A stretch of 64,000 bases of DNA from Fragilaria crotonensis (GCA_022925895.1 JAKSYS010000086.1:62001-126000); one strand, 5' to 3'; counted from the first letter of the stretch, positions 42,359-54,436 are shown. The notes: a model not told the origin generated them from the sequence alone. Program-made: numbers and translations.

Positions 42359-43780
42359 ATGGACAACGACGACCTGAACAATCCTGCCAACCAGGACATT
42401 CCTCTGGAAGATGCAATCGACGAAGATGAAGACGGACACGAAGAATTTGTCGACTTGGCTGATGCAGTTGAAGTGAACGTGGATGACGATGACGTTCCGA
42501 TGGACGACGACGACGGTGAGGGTGACACAGAGGAAGAAGACTTTGACGACGACGCTGTCGACGATCAAGAAGGCCCGCCCATTGTCGAAATGGCCAAAGT
42601 TATTCTGGAGACACATACTGACCATGTGTACGGTGTTGCGTCACATTTTGATGCCGCCACTGGCACTCTATTTGTACTTTCTGGTGCCGGTGACGACAAG
42701 GCGTATTTGCACACAATCACCAACGAGATGACAACATCGACTCGCTTGGCGCACAGCCACAAGGATAGTGTCTCGTGCGCTGCCTTCAACATGGCCTATG
42801 TCAGTGACAACTTGGTTCAAACTCCCCTCTATGCAGCAGTCGGTGCCTTTGATGGTGCCATTGTCATTTACGATCCTTGGACTGGGAACAAGCTACAAGA
42901 GCTAGAGGGACCTAGTGATGTTGAATTCATATCCTTTCATCCCAAAGGTGGATCTGTCTTGTTGGCCGGATCAGGCGAGGATGGCACTGTCTGGATGTAC
43001 CATTTGCCCACCAAGAAATGTCTTCAAGTGTTTGTGGGACACGAGAGTGGGGTCACTGCGGGTGCGTTTACACCCGACGGCAAGTGGGCCCTATCCGCCT
43101 CGTCTGACGGCACACTCCGAGTATGGGCTCCCCGTACCGGAGTCAACAAGCATGTCTTTCGCCTCACCACCGGCGATGCCAATAACGGTGGAGCAGCAGC
43201 TGGATTAACCTGCCTCGCAGCAGGCGGTGGCGCTGAGGGAAAATTGGTCATGGTTGGTGCTGAAGATGGAAGTGCCCATGTTTGTCACGTGGTGACCAAA
43301 AAGGTTGTGGCTACGGTGCGCCATGTAGAGCCACCGTTGCATGCCACCGAGGACGATGATGAGGAAGTAGAGCTACCGCTCAGCGTGGAAGCGGTAGGAT
43401 TTGCATCACCAATTAATTATCCGAATTGGTGCGCGACGGGTGGTGTGGATGGCGTTCTCAAGATTTGGGACCTCACCAACGGCCACTGCCGTCAAGTTTG
43501 CAGCTATGGTTCTGAACAGACAAGAGCAGGAGGAATCACCCGATTGCAATGGCATCCGACGCTGCCATTGGTATACACGGCATCATCGGATGGGGTCGTA
43601 CGAATTTGGGATGCCAGAAATGGCAACCTAGTTACAGCCCTGACTGGTCACTCGGATATGATTAATGACTTGACTGTGCAGTCACTTGATGACGGGAACA
43701 AGGCTGTGATTGTTTCAGGGAGTGATGACAACACCGTTCGTGTTTTTGAAGTCGACGTTGCTGCCGCGTTTCGAGCGTAA
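42359..43780 (+). CDS. WD40 protein of the AAMP/Sqt1 family
   Basis: 473 residues from ATG MDNDDLNNPANQ, which directly begins the acidic domain; an in-frame ATG 15 codons upstream is less likely. Residues 1-90 are very rich in D and E (NVDDDDVPMDDDDGEGDTEE). Seven or so WD repeats follow, including GAGDDKAYLHTI, AFDGAIVIYDPWTGNKLQ, GSGEDGTVWMYHLPTKK, SASSDGTLRVWAPRTG, TGGVDGVLKIWDLTNG, TASSDGVVRIWDARNG and SGSDDNTVRVFEV. The acidic N-terminus plus the SDVEFISFHPKGGSVLLAGS segment point to AAMP/Sqt1. In yeast Sqt1 chaperones ribosomal protein uL16 (Rpl10). A cytosolic ribosome-assembly role is inferred from the family. Confidence 0.87.
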   Translation: MDNDDLNNPANQDIPLEDAIDEDEDGHEEFVDLADAVEVNVDDDDVPMDDDDGEGDTEEEDFDDDAVDDQEGPPIVEMAKVILETHTDHVYGVASHFDAATGTLFVLSGAGDDKAYLHTITNEMTTSTRLAHSHKDSVSCAAFNMAYVSDNLVQTPLYAAVGAFDGAIVIYDPWTGNKLQELEGPSDVEFISFHPKGGSVLLAGSGEDGTVWMYHLPTKKCLQVFVGHESGVTAGAFTPDGKWALSASSDGTLRVWAPRTGVNKHVFRLTTGDANNGGAAAGLTCLAAGGGAEGKLVMVGAEDGSAHVCHVVTKKVVATVRHVEPPLHATEDDDEEVELPLSVEAVGFASPINYPNWCATGGVDGVLKIWDLTNGHCRQVCSYGSEQTRAGGITRLQWHPTLPLVYTASSDGVVRIWDARNGNLVTALTGHSDMINDLTVQSLDDGNKAVIVSGSDDNTVRVFEVDVAAAFRA

Positions 43781-44588
43781 AGCCCAACGCGATTCCCAGC
43801 AACTCAACGCCGAGGTGGATAATCCATGTCGTGTCGTGTCCTATCCTGTTGCATTGGAGTCAGAGTCCCGTTTACGGCTGTGGCACCATTGCAGGTACCA
43901 ATAGTAAAAGGCCTTTAGCTGAAACTTGACGAGCCTTGGTGCACTACGCCTGGAACTTGTATCTGGTATCACGCCAATACAAGCCATGAATTGTTATTTC
44001 AGAGATGATTCCATAGGTACCTGGTTAACTGCTAGAACCAGGTACTAGTAACTAGTAGTACCATGTAGCACTCGTCATTTGACACGCACACAGGGCCCAG
44101 TATGCAATGCCGGAGTGAAAAGGTGTTGTGAAGTTTTGATAGTTAGAGAGTTAGAAAGTTAGATTGTTAGATTGTTAGATAGTTAGAATAGTTGAAAGCC
44201 TTTGCCGCGTGCATAACATGATGCTAAGGCTCGAGCTGTTGGAGGTTGGAGGTTGGACGTTGCAGGTACTTGTACCTGGTACTGTAGGGTACAATCAGAA
44301 ATTTGATATTCATATGATATGGATGCTATTTTGTTGCACATGCCATCTGAATTTTACTATGCTATTTTTACATTTAAAACATTTAATTTGATATGTCATA
44401 CTGCGTACGCGTACACAAATACGTAGTGTCGCGCGCCGACACACGCCGGCAGTTGCGTCGTCGACCATCATCTATCGCCCAATTCACAAAAACACACTAA
44501 CTTCACTTTAGGACTTATTTCTTCGACCAGCTTTCTCTTTCTCCGATTGTTGCTTGCTCTCCATCGAACAATACACACACGCGCGACA
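43781..44588. other. Intergenic stretch with a short tandem repeat
   Basis: About 810 bases with no gene recognised. It contains GTAC-rich parts (44028-44062), a GTTAGA-type repeat (44140-44194) and an alternating CG-rich tract near 44405-44455 just upstream of the next gene. Confidence 0.45.
44140..44194 (+). repeat. Imperfect GTTAGA tandem repeat
   Basis: About seven copies of the unit gttaga/gttagatt, for example agttagagagttagaaagtt then agattgttagattgttag. It is a short microsatellite; no function is evident. Confidence 0.85.
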
Positions 44589-45311
44589 ATGAGAACTGGT
44601 CTCTTCACTACTCCTGCTGTGTCAGCTCTGATTCTTGGAACGACATGGTTAGCGAGCATGATCCCCGTCTCACGTGCGTACTCCTCGAATCATTCGTCTA
44701 CCTTGGTGACAACGATTCAACTTGACAGTACTACCGAGAACTTCAAATCGCTCTTTCCGGTTGGTGGTAAGGGCGACGATGCATTGTGGTACATGAGTAA
44801 GATTGTCTATTCTGATACTGATGATACCTCCGGCCCGAACATGACCATTTATTCGAGTACTGTATTTTTTAACTTTTCACAAAGTGATTACAAAGTGAAA
44901 GAACCAGCCTGTGAGGCTTACTACGGAGGCGAAAAGTGCTCCAAATGCACTCTATGTGCCGATCCTTCCAGCAACATCCCTAGCGACCCCTGGAGCCTTG
45001 CGGACGGTGCCGTCTTTTTTGATTGCTCTGGCATGCAAGAACTTCGCCTGTGTCGCGGTACCACCGGAAAAAGTAATGACCAGTTTGAGGAAGGATCAAT
45101 ATGCGAAGAAAACAACAAAATGATACAGCATGGTTCATTTCGTGGCATCGCAACATGCTTTGAGGACTACGTCAGTCCAGCACCTTCGGAGGCTCCCTCC
45201 GAGGCTTTTATCGAAAGGAAACGACGATGGAGTAGTGGAGAAACAAGAAATGACTACATTACGCTCTCGGTCGTTGTTTCGGGGATTTTAGCATGGATTG
45301 CAGTTCTGTAA
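44589..45311 (+). CDS. Secreted or surface-anchored Cys-rich protein, unknown function
   Basis: 240 residues from ATG MRTGLFTTPAVSALIL. The hydrophobic leader ends near VSRAYSS, a normal secretory signal without the plastid phenylalanine. The ectodomain has several N-glycosylation sequons (NHS, NMT, NFS) and a cysteine cluster (CEAYYGGEKCSKCTLCADP, then FDCSG, RLCRG, ICEEN, TCFED), suggesting disulfides. A P/S/E stalk (PAPSEAPSEAF) is followed by a basic stop and a short hydrophobic C-terminus (YITLSVVVSGILAWIAVL) ending at the last residue, which fits a GPI signal or single membrane anchor. I recognise no family. Confidence 0.78.
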   Translation: MRTGLFTTPAVSALILGTTWLASMIPVSRAYSSNHSSTLVTTIQLDSTTENFKSLFPVGGKGDDALWYMSKIVYSDTDDTSGPNMTIYSSTVFFNFSQSDYKVKEPACEAYYGGEKCSKCTLCADPSSNIPSDPWSLADGAVFFDCSGMQELRLCRGTTGKSNDQFEEGSICEENNKMIQHGSFRGIATCFEDYVSPAPSEAPSEAFIERKRRWSSGETRNDYITLSVVVSGILAWIAVL

Positions 45312-46609
45312 AACCCCTTTTGCATCTCGTTGCATGCAAGTATTGTAAAACTAAAGTTCAATTTCGAAAACCGACGACGATGCTTGAAGTGCAACTATTA
45401 TTAGCACAAAGTGTATTGAAAAGCAATCACATTTGCTGAGCCATCAATCATCATGGACATCGTGTATGGGCGCAAAGAAGTCTCCAGTAAGTGCGAGGTC
45501 GTTGCGTGAGTTGTTTGCGGGCCCATGGTGGGGACGTCGCACATTTCGACCATGATGGAGGTGCTTGGGATCGAACGTTAGCCTGCAACTCGCTGAAAAG
45601 ATCCACGATCGCCCGTATCTTAGGAACTTTCAACCGTAAACAGGAATCCATTCGACATTTCGAAGCGAACCTCACCCTGGTACTACTGCTCACGTAGGCC
45701 GTACGATTGAAAGCTTAGGCTCTCACTGGAACGTCCGGCAAATGACGGTTTAAAATTCTATACACGCAAGCTAATTTTCTCAAGCCAGACCTACATGATA
45801 CCATGATACATGATATATACATTATGCATATGAAATACAGCGTGCCTGCCATCGTCAACCCCTATGCATATCTCTCAAAAAGTGACTTTGCGACTCCGAG
45901 CTGTCTGATGCTGGGTCATCCTAACTTTCCCTCACTCGGTCTGTCCTCTGCCCTAGGCCCTAGGCACGCGTCCACTGTCGGTCAATTTCGCGGGTTCGAC
46001 GAATTTTGTTACTGCGTTCCTATGATGCTGGAGAGCTTTTCTGACAACGTCAGCGAACACAGGGTGTGATTGTACGTGGGAATAAGTAACACATCATCCG
46101 TAGGGATCACTAAGATAAAGGCGCGTTTCACTATTGGTACTCTGAAAAGAGAGTCCACTCAGTACCGCAACGACCCTGAGTCTGGTCTCTACAGACACCA
46201 CTACTAGTTGTACGCGTACTTCCAATAGTTGAAAGTAGAATTCCTTCGTCTCCAAATACCCCGGAGTCCTTGGAGCACTTGTACTCTGGTACATTGCAGG
46301 ATCCCTTTGTTACGTTTGCGAATACTGAGGCTACTGCGGTTTCTGCTGTTGAAACGAAACTCCACAATTCGACCATCACACACTCGCAACGCAGTGCCAA
46401 GAATTCATTGCAATTGATTAACAATCGACTCGCGCCCCACCAAAGTGTTTGCGTTCCTCGTCCCTCTTGCGAACGAGGAGGTAGTCGTCCTGCCTGTGGA
46501 TCAATATTCGAAACGAGTGCATCAATTAAGACGGGGGAAGACGAGACACGACACTACAGTGTAGTGAATACGCCACTGCCTGTACTATAGTGCTACCAGT
46601 ACTATTAAC
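45312..46609. other. Intergenic stretch, nothing recognised
   Basis: About 1.3 kb between the surface protein and the bZIP gene. It contains short frames only on both strands; the 3' part is the presumptive bZIP promoter. Confidence 0.45.
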
Positions 46610-48949
46610 ATGACCAGTACAAGCACGTCGCTTCAGCTTCATGTGCACACAGCTCCCAACCTTAACAACCAAAACATCAACAGTAACTGCAGCAACAAGG
46701 GAATGAAAAGCGAGTATGGGGAAGGCTTGGCAGCGCCGCCATCGCTGGGGAATCATCCTGGGGCTGCTGAGTTGAGCTCGGGCAGTAGCTCCCCCTCTCC
46801 AGAATTGGTTCTATCTGGCGTACCGAATCCCTTCGCACGAAACTCTTCGTCTCCGTTACCTAACTACAGTAGTAGTAGTAGGACTACAGGAATGAATTCA
46901 GTAAATTGGGCTTCTCACCAGGGGCAAAACATGGTTGCAGGCTCTGCTGTTGGTCAAGATCAAGTCCATCCCCAACCGATTCTGAGCGCCCCCGTGCCAG
47001 TACCAAATCCATTCCAACCAATCAGTCACGCGCACATGAATGCTCCTTCTCCCGCTACTGCCCCTTCAGGTATTCGACTTCCGGCTCATTCTTCATCAAT
47101 GGCAAACGGAGCTGGATCAGGCATGACCATGTCAGCTCCTCAACCCATGCCCCCTTATGGCCACGACAGCGGCAATAACGAAAATGCCAAACCTGGGGAT
47201 GGATCGGCAGACAATAGCCCAGAGACTACAACCAAGGGTGGTCTTAACAATCGTCGACAAAAGCGATTGGAGCGTAACCGCGAATCTGCGCGTTTGTCTC
47301 GCCGCAGGAGGAAGCAGTACCTTGAGGTCCTTGAAGAACGAGTCAAGAATTTGAGCGTCGAAATGGACAAGGGACGTCGGCAGCATGTTACCGAGTCCGT
47401 GAATACGCTTCTTCACATGAAACGCCACGCCCTCGCTGATCCGTCAGCCAATTTAACCAATGTTGAAAATGTTTCGAACTGTCCGGAACTTCGTGTCGCT
47501 GCAACGTTTCTGACACAGCAGCTAAGCAGTCTTTCCGTGCCGCCTCATATTAAGTTCTTATTGTGGCTCAGCATGCAGAACGATTCGTTTTTCAGAGGAG
47601 GTCGCGCTTCCAGTGAGCGACTTTCCGCCGCTCGTATCGGCGAACGGGTGAGTGACGCAAACCACGCCAAAACAAGATTTCACTGCCTTCGTTGGTCTCA
47701 CTAGTTTCTTTCTTTCATTGAGCAGATGCTTTCAAGCGGAAATGACCGAGTCCCTCCAGCGCATGGAATGTGGCCCTTGTTCTGTAACGAAGTTGGTCTC
47801 TCGTACGATCAAGAAGAACGAGTCCGCGCTTTCCAGAAATCACTCCTGCTCTCCAGCGAAGGCTGGCTTCAACGTCATTCGGCATCGTCCTCAACCCTCC
47901 TCATGCAGTCTAACCACGACGCGGTGCAAGCTCTGGCCCACACCGTTGGTCAGAGGCAGAAATCAGTTGTCAACGATAATCTCACCGCTGATCAGAAACG
48001 GAAGTTTTTGTCATGGGCCGACCAGAATGCAGCGCGTATTGCCAAGGCTTCGAAGGGAACGGAATCCACTGCTCCTGTTGATGGCACTGATGGGTACAAG
48101 CTCTCGGAAGAGCATCATGATGCGGCCAACATGTATATTCTGAACCATCGATTCCAGAATATTGCCAATTCCCTTGCCAAACCCGATCTGTTAGTCAATA
48201 AAGCGACGCTGAGGCGCTTCGCTCGCAGACCTTCATTTGAGTCGTTGGGTAGTTGCATGGCGATGGAACGAAAAGAGGAAGAAGGGCTCTCGCGTGAGTG
48301 TTCTTTTGCTTCAACGGGTTCCTTGAAACGAAGTGCTTCGGAGCTCAGTGTTGCGGATGAGGAACGTGCCCAAATTCACTGCATTCCTCCCGAAGAAGCC
48401 GAAGCCACAGTCAAACCGGCCATCGAAGCTGCCCTCGGGTTCGTCAAGCAGCTGATTCCTGTTCCACCGACTCCGCCGGCAATGATTTCGTCAGCTGTCC
48501 AGCCCGGCTTTAGCATGCCACCTCCTCCACCAAAGAGCAATCAGCACTTTGTCCCAGCTCCTGCTGTTTCACAGCAGCACGTACAGTGCCCAATGCCAGC
48601 TCCAGTCGACCATAATGTGCAACCTATGTACTCATCAACCATGATGCCTCCACACTACTCACCTCATCAAGCGATGTCACAGCCAGCACCTGCTCCCGAA
48701 TACCAACGCCATCAGCCTCACCACAGCCAGCAGCAAGAGCAGCAGCAGCAATTCCAGGGTCAGCCTGTGTATGCCAGTCAATCGGCACGGTATCCCATCA
48801 TGCCGTCATTTTTGCCGCCGCACCTCAATGTTGTGCCAGAAGATGGTTTTCTCCCAAGTGGCAACGGCGCTGAAGACTTTCTCTTTGAGCTTGCGGAAGA
48901 AGATTGGGCCATCGGGGAAGGGTTTGACGACGTGAATCTTTTGCCATAA
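46610..48949 (+). CDS. bZIP transcription factor, two exons
   Basis: Exon 1 (46610-47647) and exon 2 (47726-48949) are joined across a 78-nt phase-0 intron, giving about 753 residues. Residues 1-205 are S/P/N-rich, activation-domain-like. The basic region NRRQKRLERNRESARLSRRR contains the canonical N-x7-R DNA contact motif. A leucine zipper follows (YLEVLEERVKNLSVEMDKGR). After the zipper come VPPHIKFLLWLSMQNDSFF and, in exon 2, MWPLFCNEVGLSYDQEERVR with GWLQRHSASSSTLLMQ, a conserved-looking helical region outside any domain I can name. The C-terminal third is Q/P-rich and ends in an acidic segment (LFELAEEDWAIGEGFDDVN), a likely activation domain. Target genes are unknown. Confidence 0.9.
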
Positions 48950-50103
48950 AGACGGCCAACGTGCATAGATAGAGTATCGACCACAAGAAGCAAGGCCTCG
49001 ACTTCGTTGTTTTCAGACACATGCATGCATCATCAACGAGGTCTCATCGCACAACATCATTTTCTGGGTCTGGATGACATGCCAGTTCCACTCCACTTAC
49101 TACGGCATCCTTCAGCTTTAGGACCGGATCCAGTTTTGCGCACGTCACACCACCGCCTCATCTCTTGCATACGAACACCAAGCCAAATAGAAAAAATAAC
49201 TAGAAGGACATCATGCATTCATTCCGCTGTCGCATGTGCAGCATCCAACATTTTTTACCTGTGCCAACTCTTGCCGATGGATTCGACTACCAATGTTGCA
49301 TCAAGTTGTGACGATCCGCTTCAAAAATGAAATAAGGTGGTAGTTCTCATTGAGTGTGAACCGTTTGAGACCTGGTAGCATGCCCAATAGACAGGTCCTT
49401 GTGGACTTCAGAGTCCCTTCTGTATCCGCACTTTCTCATGTGTGGTTGTTCGTCGTTATGCGACAACCACTGAAGGCCACAAAGCAGCGAGCGTTCCATT
49501 CCGACCCTCGAGCCTCAAGGATTCCGCGCGAACCATCCGTCTTCTGATTCGAATGGGAAAATCATAATCTCAAAGCGTTTCGTGTTGTGTGTGAGAGAGA
49601 AGAAGCAATTATAATATCATATATCGGGGCGAACCGTTGAGAGAAGCTTTCTGTGAGTCGGCGGAGTATGGTAGTCTGCCACCACTGCCAGCGGCGACAT
49701 GGACAGTTGGTCGGATCCGTGTGCCAATGGAGTGAGGTGAAGATTTAGATGCCAAGATGGCGCGTCGACAACCGCCCGGTGACACCGGACATGTGTTCCA
49801 AGCAAGGCGTGTTCCAAAATTCTATAAGCGTTATATTAACGTTGTTTCCGGGGAACATATGTCGACGGGAAAGAAATTGTGAAAAAGTACGTCAGCGCGA
49901 CATCATCTGGAACCAGTTGATGTACAATTGAATGTCGTCCTTGAATTTGATCCACCAATGTATCAAAACGTAATTGACACTAACTCCACCCAATTGGATC
50001 GATTTTTCTCCGATCATTGTGATCGAAGGTCGCTCTGCTCATCGTGTGAAATTCCCAGGAGCCTGTTGCTGCGACTGAAATCTGAGCGTGCGTAGTGCGG
50101 GAT
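48950..50103. other. Intergenic stretch, nothing recognised
   Basis: About 1.15 kb with short frames only. The 3' end is the upstream region of the FolC gene. Confidence 0.45.
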
Positions 50104-51727
50104 ATGCATTTGAGACAAGCCTTGAACTTTTCGAGTTTGATCCCAGTACTACTCCACATTTTGCTCGCACTCTCGACGACACCATTTTGTTGTGCATTCC
50201 ATCGTTGCATGAGATCGTTTCATCGTGTCCAAAGAGTGTTGCAACCTCATTCAGTGCTTGGAGGATTAGGAGTACTTTCTTTACGTGAGAACCTGGCAAC
50301 GACTTCTTCATCTCGCTTGTTCGCTAATATTTCGAAATCATCATTTGCGTCAATGACGGACAATAAACCTAATTATACGCCCTACGAACGATGGGTCCGT
50401 CGAATCTATCAAACAAATCTTTTCAATCCAGTGAAATTGGGTCTTTCGAATATCGATGAGTTGCACAAAGCCATGGGACAACCCATGGATCAGCGTCCTG
50501 TCATCCACGTGGCGGGTACCAACGGAAAGGGCAGCGTTGCGCTCAAGATTGCAACCACCCTGCAGCTACTCAATCCCTCCTCAAAGTGGGCTTGTTTTGT
50601 TCTCCGCATGTATCGTGTTTCCGAGAACGCATGCAAATCAACGGCCAGCTAATTTCGGAAGATCAGGTCGTGGAATGCTTACCGCGCATTTATGAAATGT
50701 GTGAAGAGCAGGATATCCCGGCCACCTTCTTTGAGATAACCACTGCATTGGCGTTTTCCTACTTTCAAGGCGCCGATGTGGTAGTTTTAGAAACTGGTCT
50801 GGGAGGACGTTTAGATGCCACAAATGTCATTCAGGCGCCGGCCCTGTCAATTATTACGTCGATTGGCCTTGAGCATACGCGAATACTGGGCGACACGATC
50901 GAACTCATTGCTCTCGAAAAGGGCGGCATCATCAAGAAAGATTGTCCGGTCTTGGTAGGACCTCACTGCCCACATGCCGTCCTACGAGAATGTGCCAAAG
51001 AAAAGGTGCAAGTCAGTATTACACTTGTGACGATGTTTTGGGTGCCGCGCAGAAGGAGATTACTGACTACGACGAAGAGAATGCGCGAATTGCTCGAGCA
51101 GCTCTCACGATTTTCAAGGAGAAATATTCTCAATTAATGGGATCGTTCGAGTCGGATATTCTAGATCAAGGAACATCGATACGGCCCCCCTGTCGCTTCG
51201 AGACGGTGGACATGGACGACGGGTTGACTGTTATCCTTGATGTGGCGCACAATCCACCTGCAATGGAATACTTGATCAACAAGCTCAAAAGCACCTATCC
51301 AGATTGCAATATTCGCATCGTGGTCGGCATGTCGTCTGACAAGGATTTGGGTTTGGTAGGTAAAATGTTGCTCAGTTTTGTGGATGTTGATAAGATTCAT
51401 TTGGTGGAAGCTTTCCATCCCAGAGCTGCGAAGATTGAACGTATTATCGAAGGCGAACCTCGACTTGCGGGCTCTCATTGGTTAGACGAGGATCGCACAA
51501 TTACCACTCAAATCAAGACCGCAATGCAAATTGCACGCGCGAAGAACGAAATATTGGTCGTATGTGGTAGCGTGTTTCTGATGTCAGAAGCCAGAGAAGC
51601 TTTGGGCTTTGATGAACCTCGAGACTCGGAGTACATCGCGGAAGTTGCGGGAGCTCATTTGAAACATGGTCAAGAGGTATTTGCCAATACTAATCCGGAA
51701 GATTCACTCAATGGGGGAGCAGCATGA
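50104..51727 (+). CDS. folC: FolC: dihydrofolate / folylpolyglutamate synthase
   Basis: About 541 residues expected. The conserved body runs from YTPYERWVRRIYQTNLFNP through the P-loop VIHVAGTNGKGSVALKI, GLFCSPHVSCFRERM, the VVVLETGLGGRLDATNV box, SIGLEHTRILGDTIELIALE and EKGGIIKK, to ILDVAHNPPAMEYLI and VVGMSSDKD. The enzyme adds glutamate to dihydropteroate or folates using ATP. The coding frame changes twice: near 50583 (cctcaaagtggg) and near 51001 (aaagaaaaggtg). Each change equals one missing A in an A run, and conservation is excellent on both sides, so assembly error is as likely as a pseudogene. The ATG at 50104 gives a hydrophobic leader (LIPVLLHILLALSTTPFCCA); later ATGs such as MTDNKPNYTPYE would give a cytosolic form. 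Confidence 0.88.
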
Positions 51728-52342
51728 ATTGTTTCTTATCCTAGGATGGTAGCACAATAGAACTTCCATTCCAACTTTCAATCTGTAGTGGTTTACGACA
51801 AGGAAGGCAACACAACCATGTGCTTTCTACCTCTCCTCCTTCGGCATTGCCCACGTCGTCGATCTCCGCAACGGCATGCGCTTTCTTGGGCAAAAATCAC
51901 TTTGTCTGTCGTTGTCATTCTGACGCGCTTCCCAACTCGAGTCACAAACTTGAATAAATCCTGTTGGCCTCGGCGGTTCCCACCGTGGTGATGAACCAAT
52001 CAACCAAGTAGTCAGTATCTCGATTCTCACTTACGGGGTTTGAAATGACGAATGTTGAGGAATTCTTCTGATTTTGATCCTTAGGAATTTCCTTCACACT
52101 CAGCATAACGTTCGACTGACCCAGCAGCGTAGTGATTTGACCTCAGAGCACGGGGACGGAATTCAATGCCATTACAAGAGACCCCAGCGCTATCCCAGGT
52201 GTGTTGATTGTTGTTGTCAAAACCGCTTGGTCGCTGGTATTCCAGGGCGTCGCTGCCCAACTAAGTCGCAACCGAATAGGTTGGGCAGACGAAAGCGTCA
52301 AGGCAAAAACAGAAAGTCTTCAGCACCGTCGAGAATTTCCAT
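51728..52342. other. Gap between two convergent genes
   Basis: About 615 bases containing both 3' flanks. It has short basic frames only (around 51790-52030); nothing is recognised. Confidence 0.45.
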
Positions 52343-53908
52343 TCACACACTAATGGTAAGATTTGCCCAACTGTAGTTAGCTGGCTCTTGCTGGACAAAG
52401 AGACTGAGCACATGTCTGGAGATGTTTTCTTTGGCTGCTGTGATACGTCGAAGATTTCCAATCTCATTGTACGTTTCTTTCAATGGCTGGATCAACAACC
52501 TGTCTGCGGCCTCTTTTCCGACTTTGTCGACAAACCATTTGAACCAATGTGTCAGGTCGGTATTATTTCCCACACTTTCAACATTCCGGTCGAAGTATCG
52601 CAAAAGTTCTGCACCTCTCCAATCGCCCGCCCGTTCTAGGTAGGCCTCCACTGTCCCTGCTCTGTAGTGATGAATCCTGAACAACGAGGAAATGTAGTCG
52701 GCGCCACTACCACTTGGAAACTTCTTTACCCCGCACATTCGTTTGTTCGGGGAATGTACATTATAAACCGAGCTGTGGTCAAACCAGTCGCTCCCATTTG
52801 CCGTCCGTAGATGCAGCATTGCTTTAGAAAAGGAACCATCCTTGGCCGCATGTTGGCGCTGCCGCAGTGTCATGAGGTTGCTACCATCCACGCCGCTTGC
52901 AAAGTCTCGCGCCATGTCAACAGGGTCGGATTCAAGCGAGCTAAATGTTAGCCCAGGAATTCTAATGCAGTAATTCGGTCTGCTTTCGCTCCCTGATACA
53001 ATTTCCTCATAGGTCTCAAGATACTGTGCAATGGTAACTCGTTCTGTCATGTTCGCGAGTAGGTCTCGAAAGGGAAGCAGACGCGCCCTCTCAATGTCCA
53101 CGTCAGCTAGGGATTTTTGATCTGTTTCGGAATCATATATTGTGGGATCCTCTGTCTCGGGGTAACGGTAGTTGAACGTCACGAACTCATCCGTGTCGGT
53201 TAGTAGAGTCCAGTCTCGTTTGTTCTTCTCGTACAGTTCGCGAAAGCAAAAGCCCGAAAAGAAATTTTGCCGTCGTTTGTGGGCTTGAGATCGAAAAAGA
53301 GTTCCATTCTCATTTCTGAGCCATCTCAGGGTTCTATTCCTTGGACCCTTGACTCTGCGACCCCACCCTTCGAGCGGATCCAGAGTCAAAAAGGAGTCGT
53401 TGTAGTATGCATCGATGGTGATGTACTCCCTCCAAGCGTTGAGAATCTTATCGATCTTGTCGAGTCGTTTAGAATTGGGATCAATGGCAACCATAAGATG
53501 CCCCAGCGGGAGAACCGTGTAGTGGTAAGCTAGCCATTCTATCAATCGGATGGTGTCATCCATAATCAGGACGCATACATTCATTGTCCGGTTTGTCGGA
53601 GGAGGGTTCAGCAAACGACGAACAACGTCGGGTTCCAAGGGTTGAGGCACAATGTGGGATGTGCCACTCGTGTTGACAAACGTCCCAATGGTTGTATTGC
53701 CCGTCGCTCCATCGGCAGTTGAAGGCCTTGAAAGATTACCCTCCCGCATATTAGTATTCTCCGCTGTTTGATCAATTGCAGGATGAAACATTGCTGGTGT
53801 CAAATCCTCAAGTACATTGAAGCTTTTGTACAGTTGGAAGCACACAATGAGGCTGATCATGACACCAAAAGCAATCCTTCTAGGCCGCAACGCATCAATG
53901 GCTGTCAT
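52343..53908 (-). CDS. Type II membrane glycosyltransferase of GT92/GT2-like fold
   Basis: 521 residues from ATG MTAIDALRPRRIAFG, which runs directly into a single membrane anchor (FGVMISLIVCFQL), then an N/T-rich stem. The catalytic part starts at NVCVLIMDDTIRLIEWLAYH and has the nucleotide-sugar/metal motif WTLLTDTDEFVTFNYRY. Later segments MCGVKKFP, FRIHHYRAGTVEAYLER and GDWRGAELLRYFD resemble the acceptor side of GT92/DUF23-like enzymes. A Golgi location follows from the topology. The substrate is unknown. There is no intron. Its stop converges on FolC and its promoter faces the SAP30BP-like gene. Confidence 0.8.
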   Translation of the reverse strand: MTAIDALRPRRIAFGVMISLIVCFQLYKSFNVLEDLTPAMFHPAIDQTAENTNMREGNLSRPSTADGATGNTTIGTFVNTSGTSHIVPQPLEPDVVRRLLNPPPTNRTMNVCVLIMDDTIRLIEWLAYHYTVLPLGHLMVAIDPNSKRLDKIDKILNAWREYITIDAYYNDSFLTLDPLEGWGRRVKGPRNRTLRWLRNENGTLFRSQAHKRRQNFFSGFCFRELYEKNKRDWTLLTDTDEFVTFNYRYPETEDPTIYDSETDQKSLADVDIERARLLPFRDLLANMTERVTIAQYLETYEEIVSGSESRPNYCIRIPGLTFSSLESDPVDMARDFASGVDGSNLMTLRQRQHAAKDGSFSKAMLHLRTANGSDWFDHSSVYNVHSPNKRMCGVKKFPSGSGADYISSLFRIHHYRAGTVEAYLERAGDWRGAELLRYFDRNVESVGNNTDLTHWFKWFVDKVGKEAADRLLIQPLKETYNEIGNLRRITAAKENISRHVLSLFVQQEPANYSWANLTISV

Positions 53909-54436
53909 GGAGATGTTAAGAAGTTATTGTGGAAATTCTGTGCACCTTCGGCCGACACACCTATAAAAGGTGAGAGAGGCTATGAAGACACCAAGGAACA
54001 ACGTCGTCGTCGGTCCCCGGTAGATATTTTTGATCATGTTCAGAGTTCATAGATGCAGAGTGCCGAGTAACTCAACTTCCGTAACTACCATGAGAGGTCA
54101 GAGAAAACTGCGTAGACTTCGAACGCGATCCTCGCCAAACAGTGCTAACATAGTGTACCTGGTAATATGTAATATGTACCAACCAGCTACACAGATATGA
54201 CTAAAAGACACTCGATGAGAACCCGAAGACATTTTGTTTTTTGCGAACGTCGTCCAAGTAATGTCGTACTGCCGGTATTACACTCTTGTATATATGCTTT
54301 CGAGGTACTGTACGGTGTATTCCGAGTAACTGGTCCTGTAGTACCAGTTCACATTATCATATGGCACATGAGCAAATCTACGTGTATCGCGGAGTACTCA
54401 GCACGGTCGACGAGGCCAGATCGAAGCATTCAGGCG
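53909..54436. other. Divergent promoter region
   Basis: About 530 bases between the minus-strand glycosyltransferase and the plus-strand SAP30BP-like gene. It contains GTAC-rich repeats near 54160-54345. A frame open upstream of 54437 has no conserved content. Confidence 0.45.

Noticed and set aside
45803-46069. Possible small gene near the CCTAGGC palindrome at 45955
   Set aside because: No ordered domain, targeting signal or splice partners; composition is random-like.
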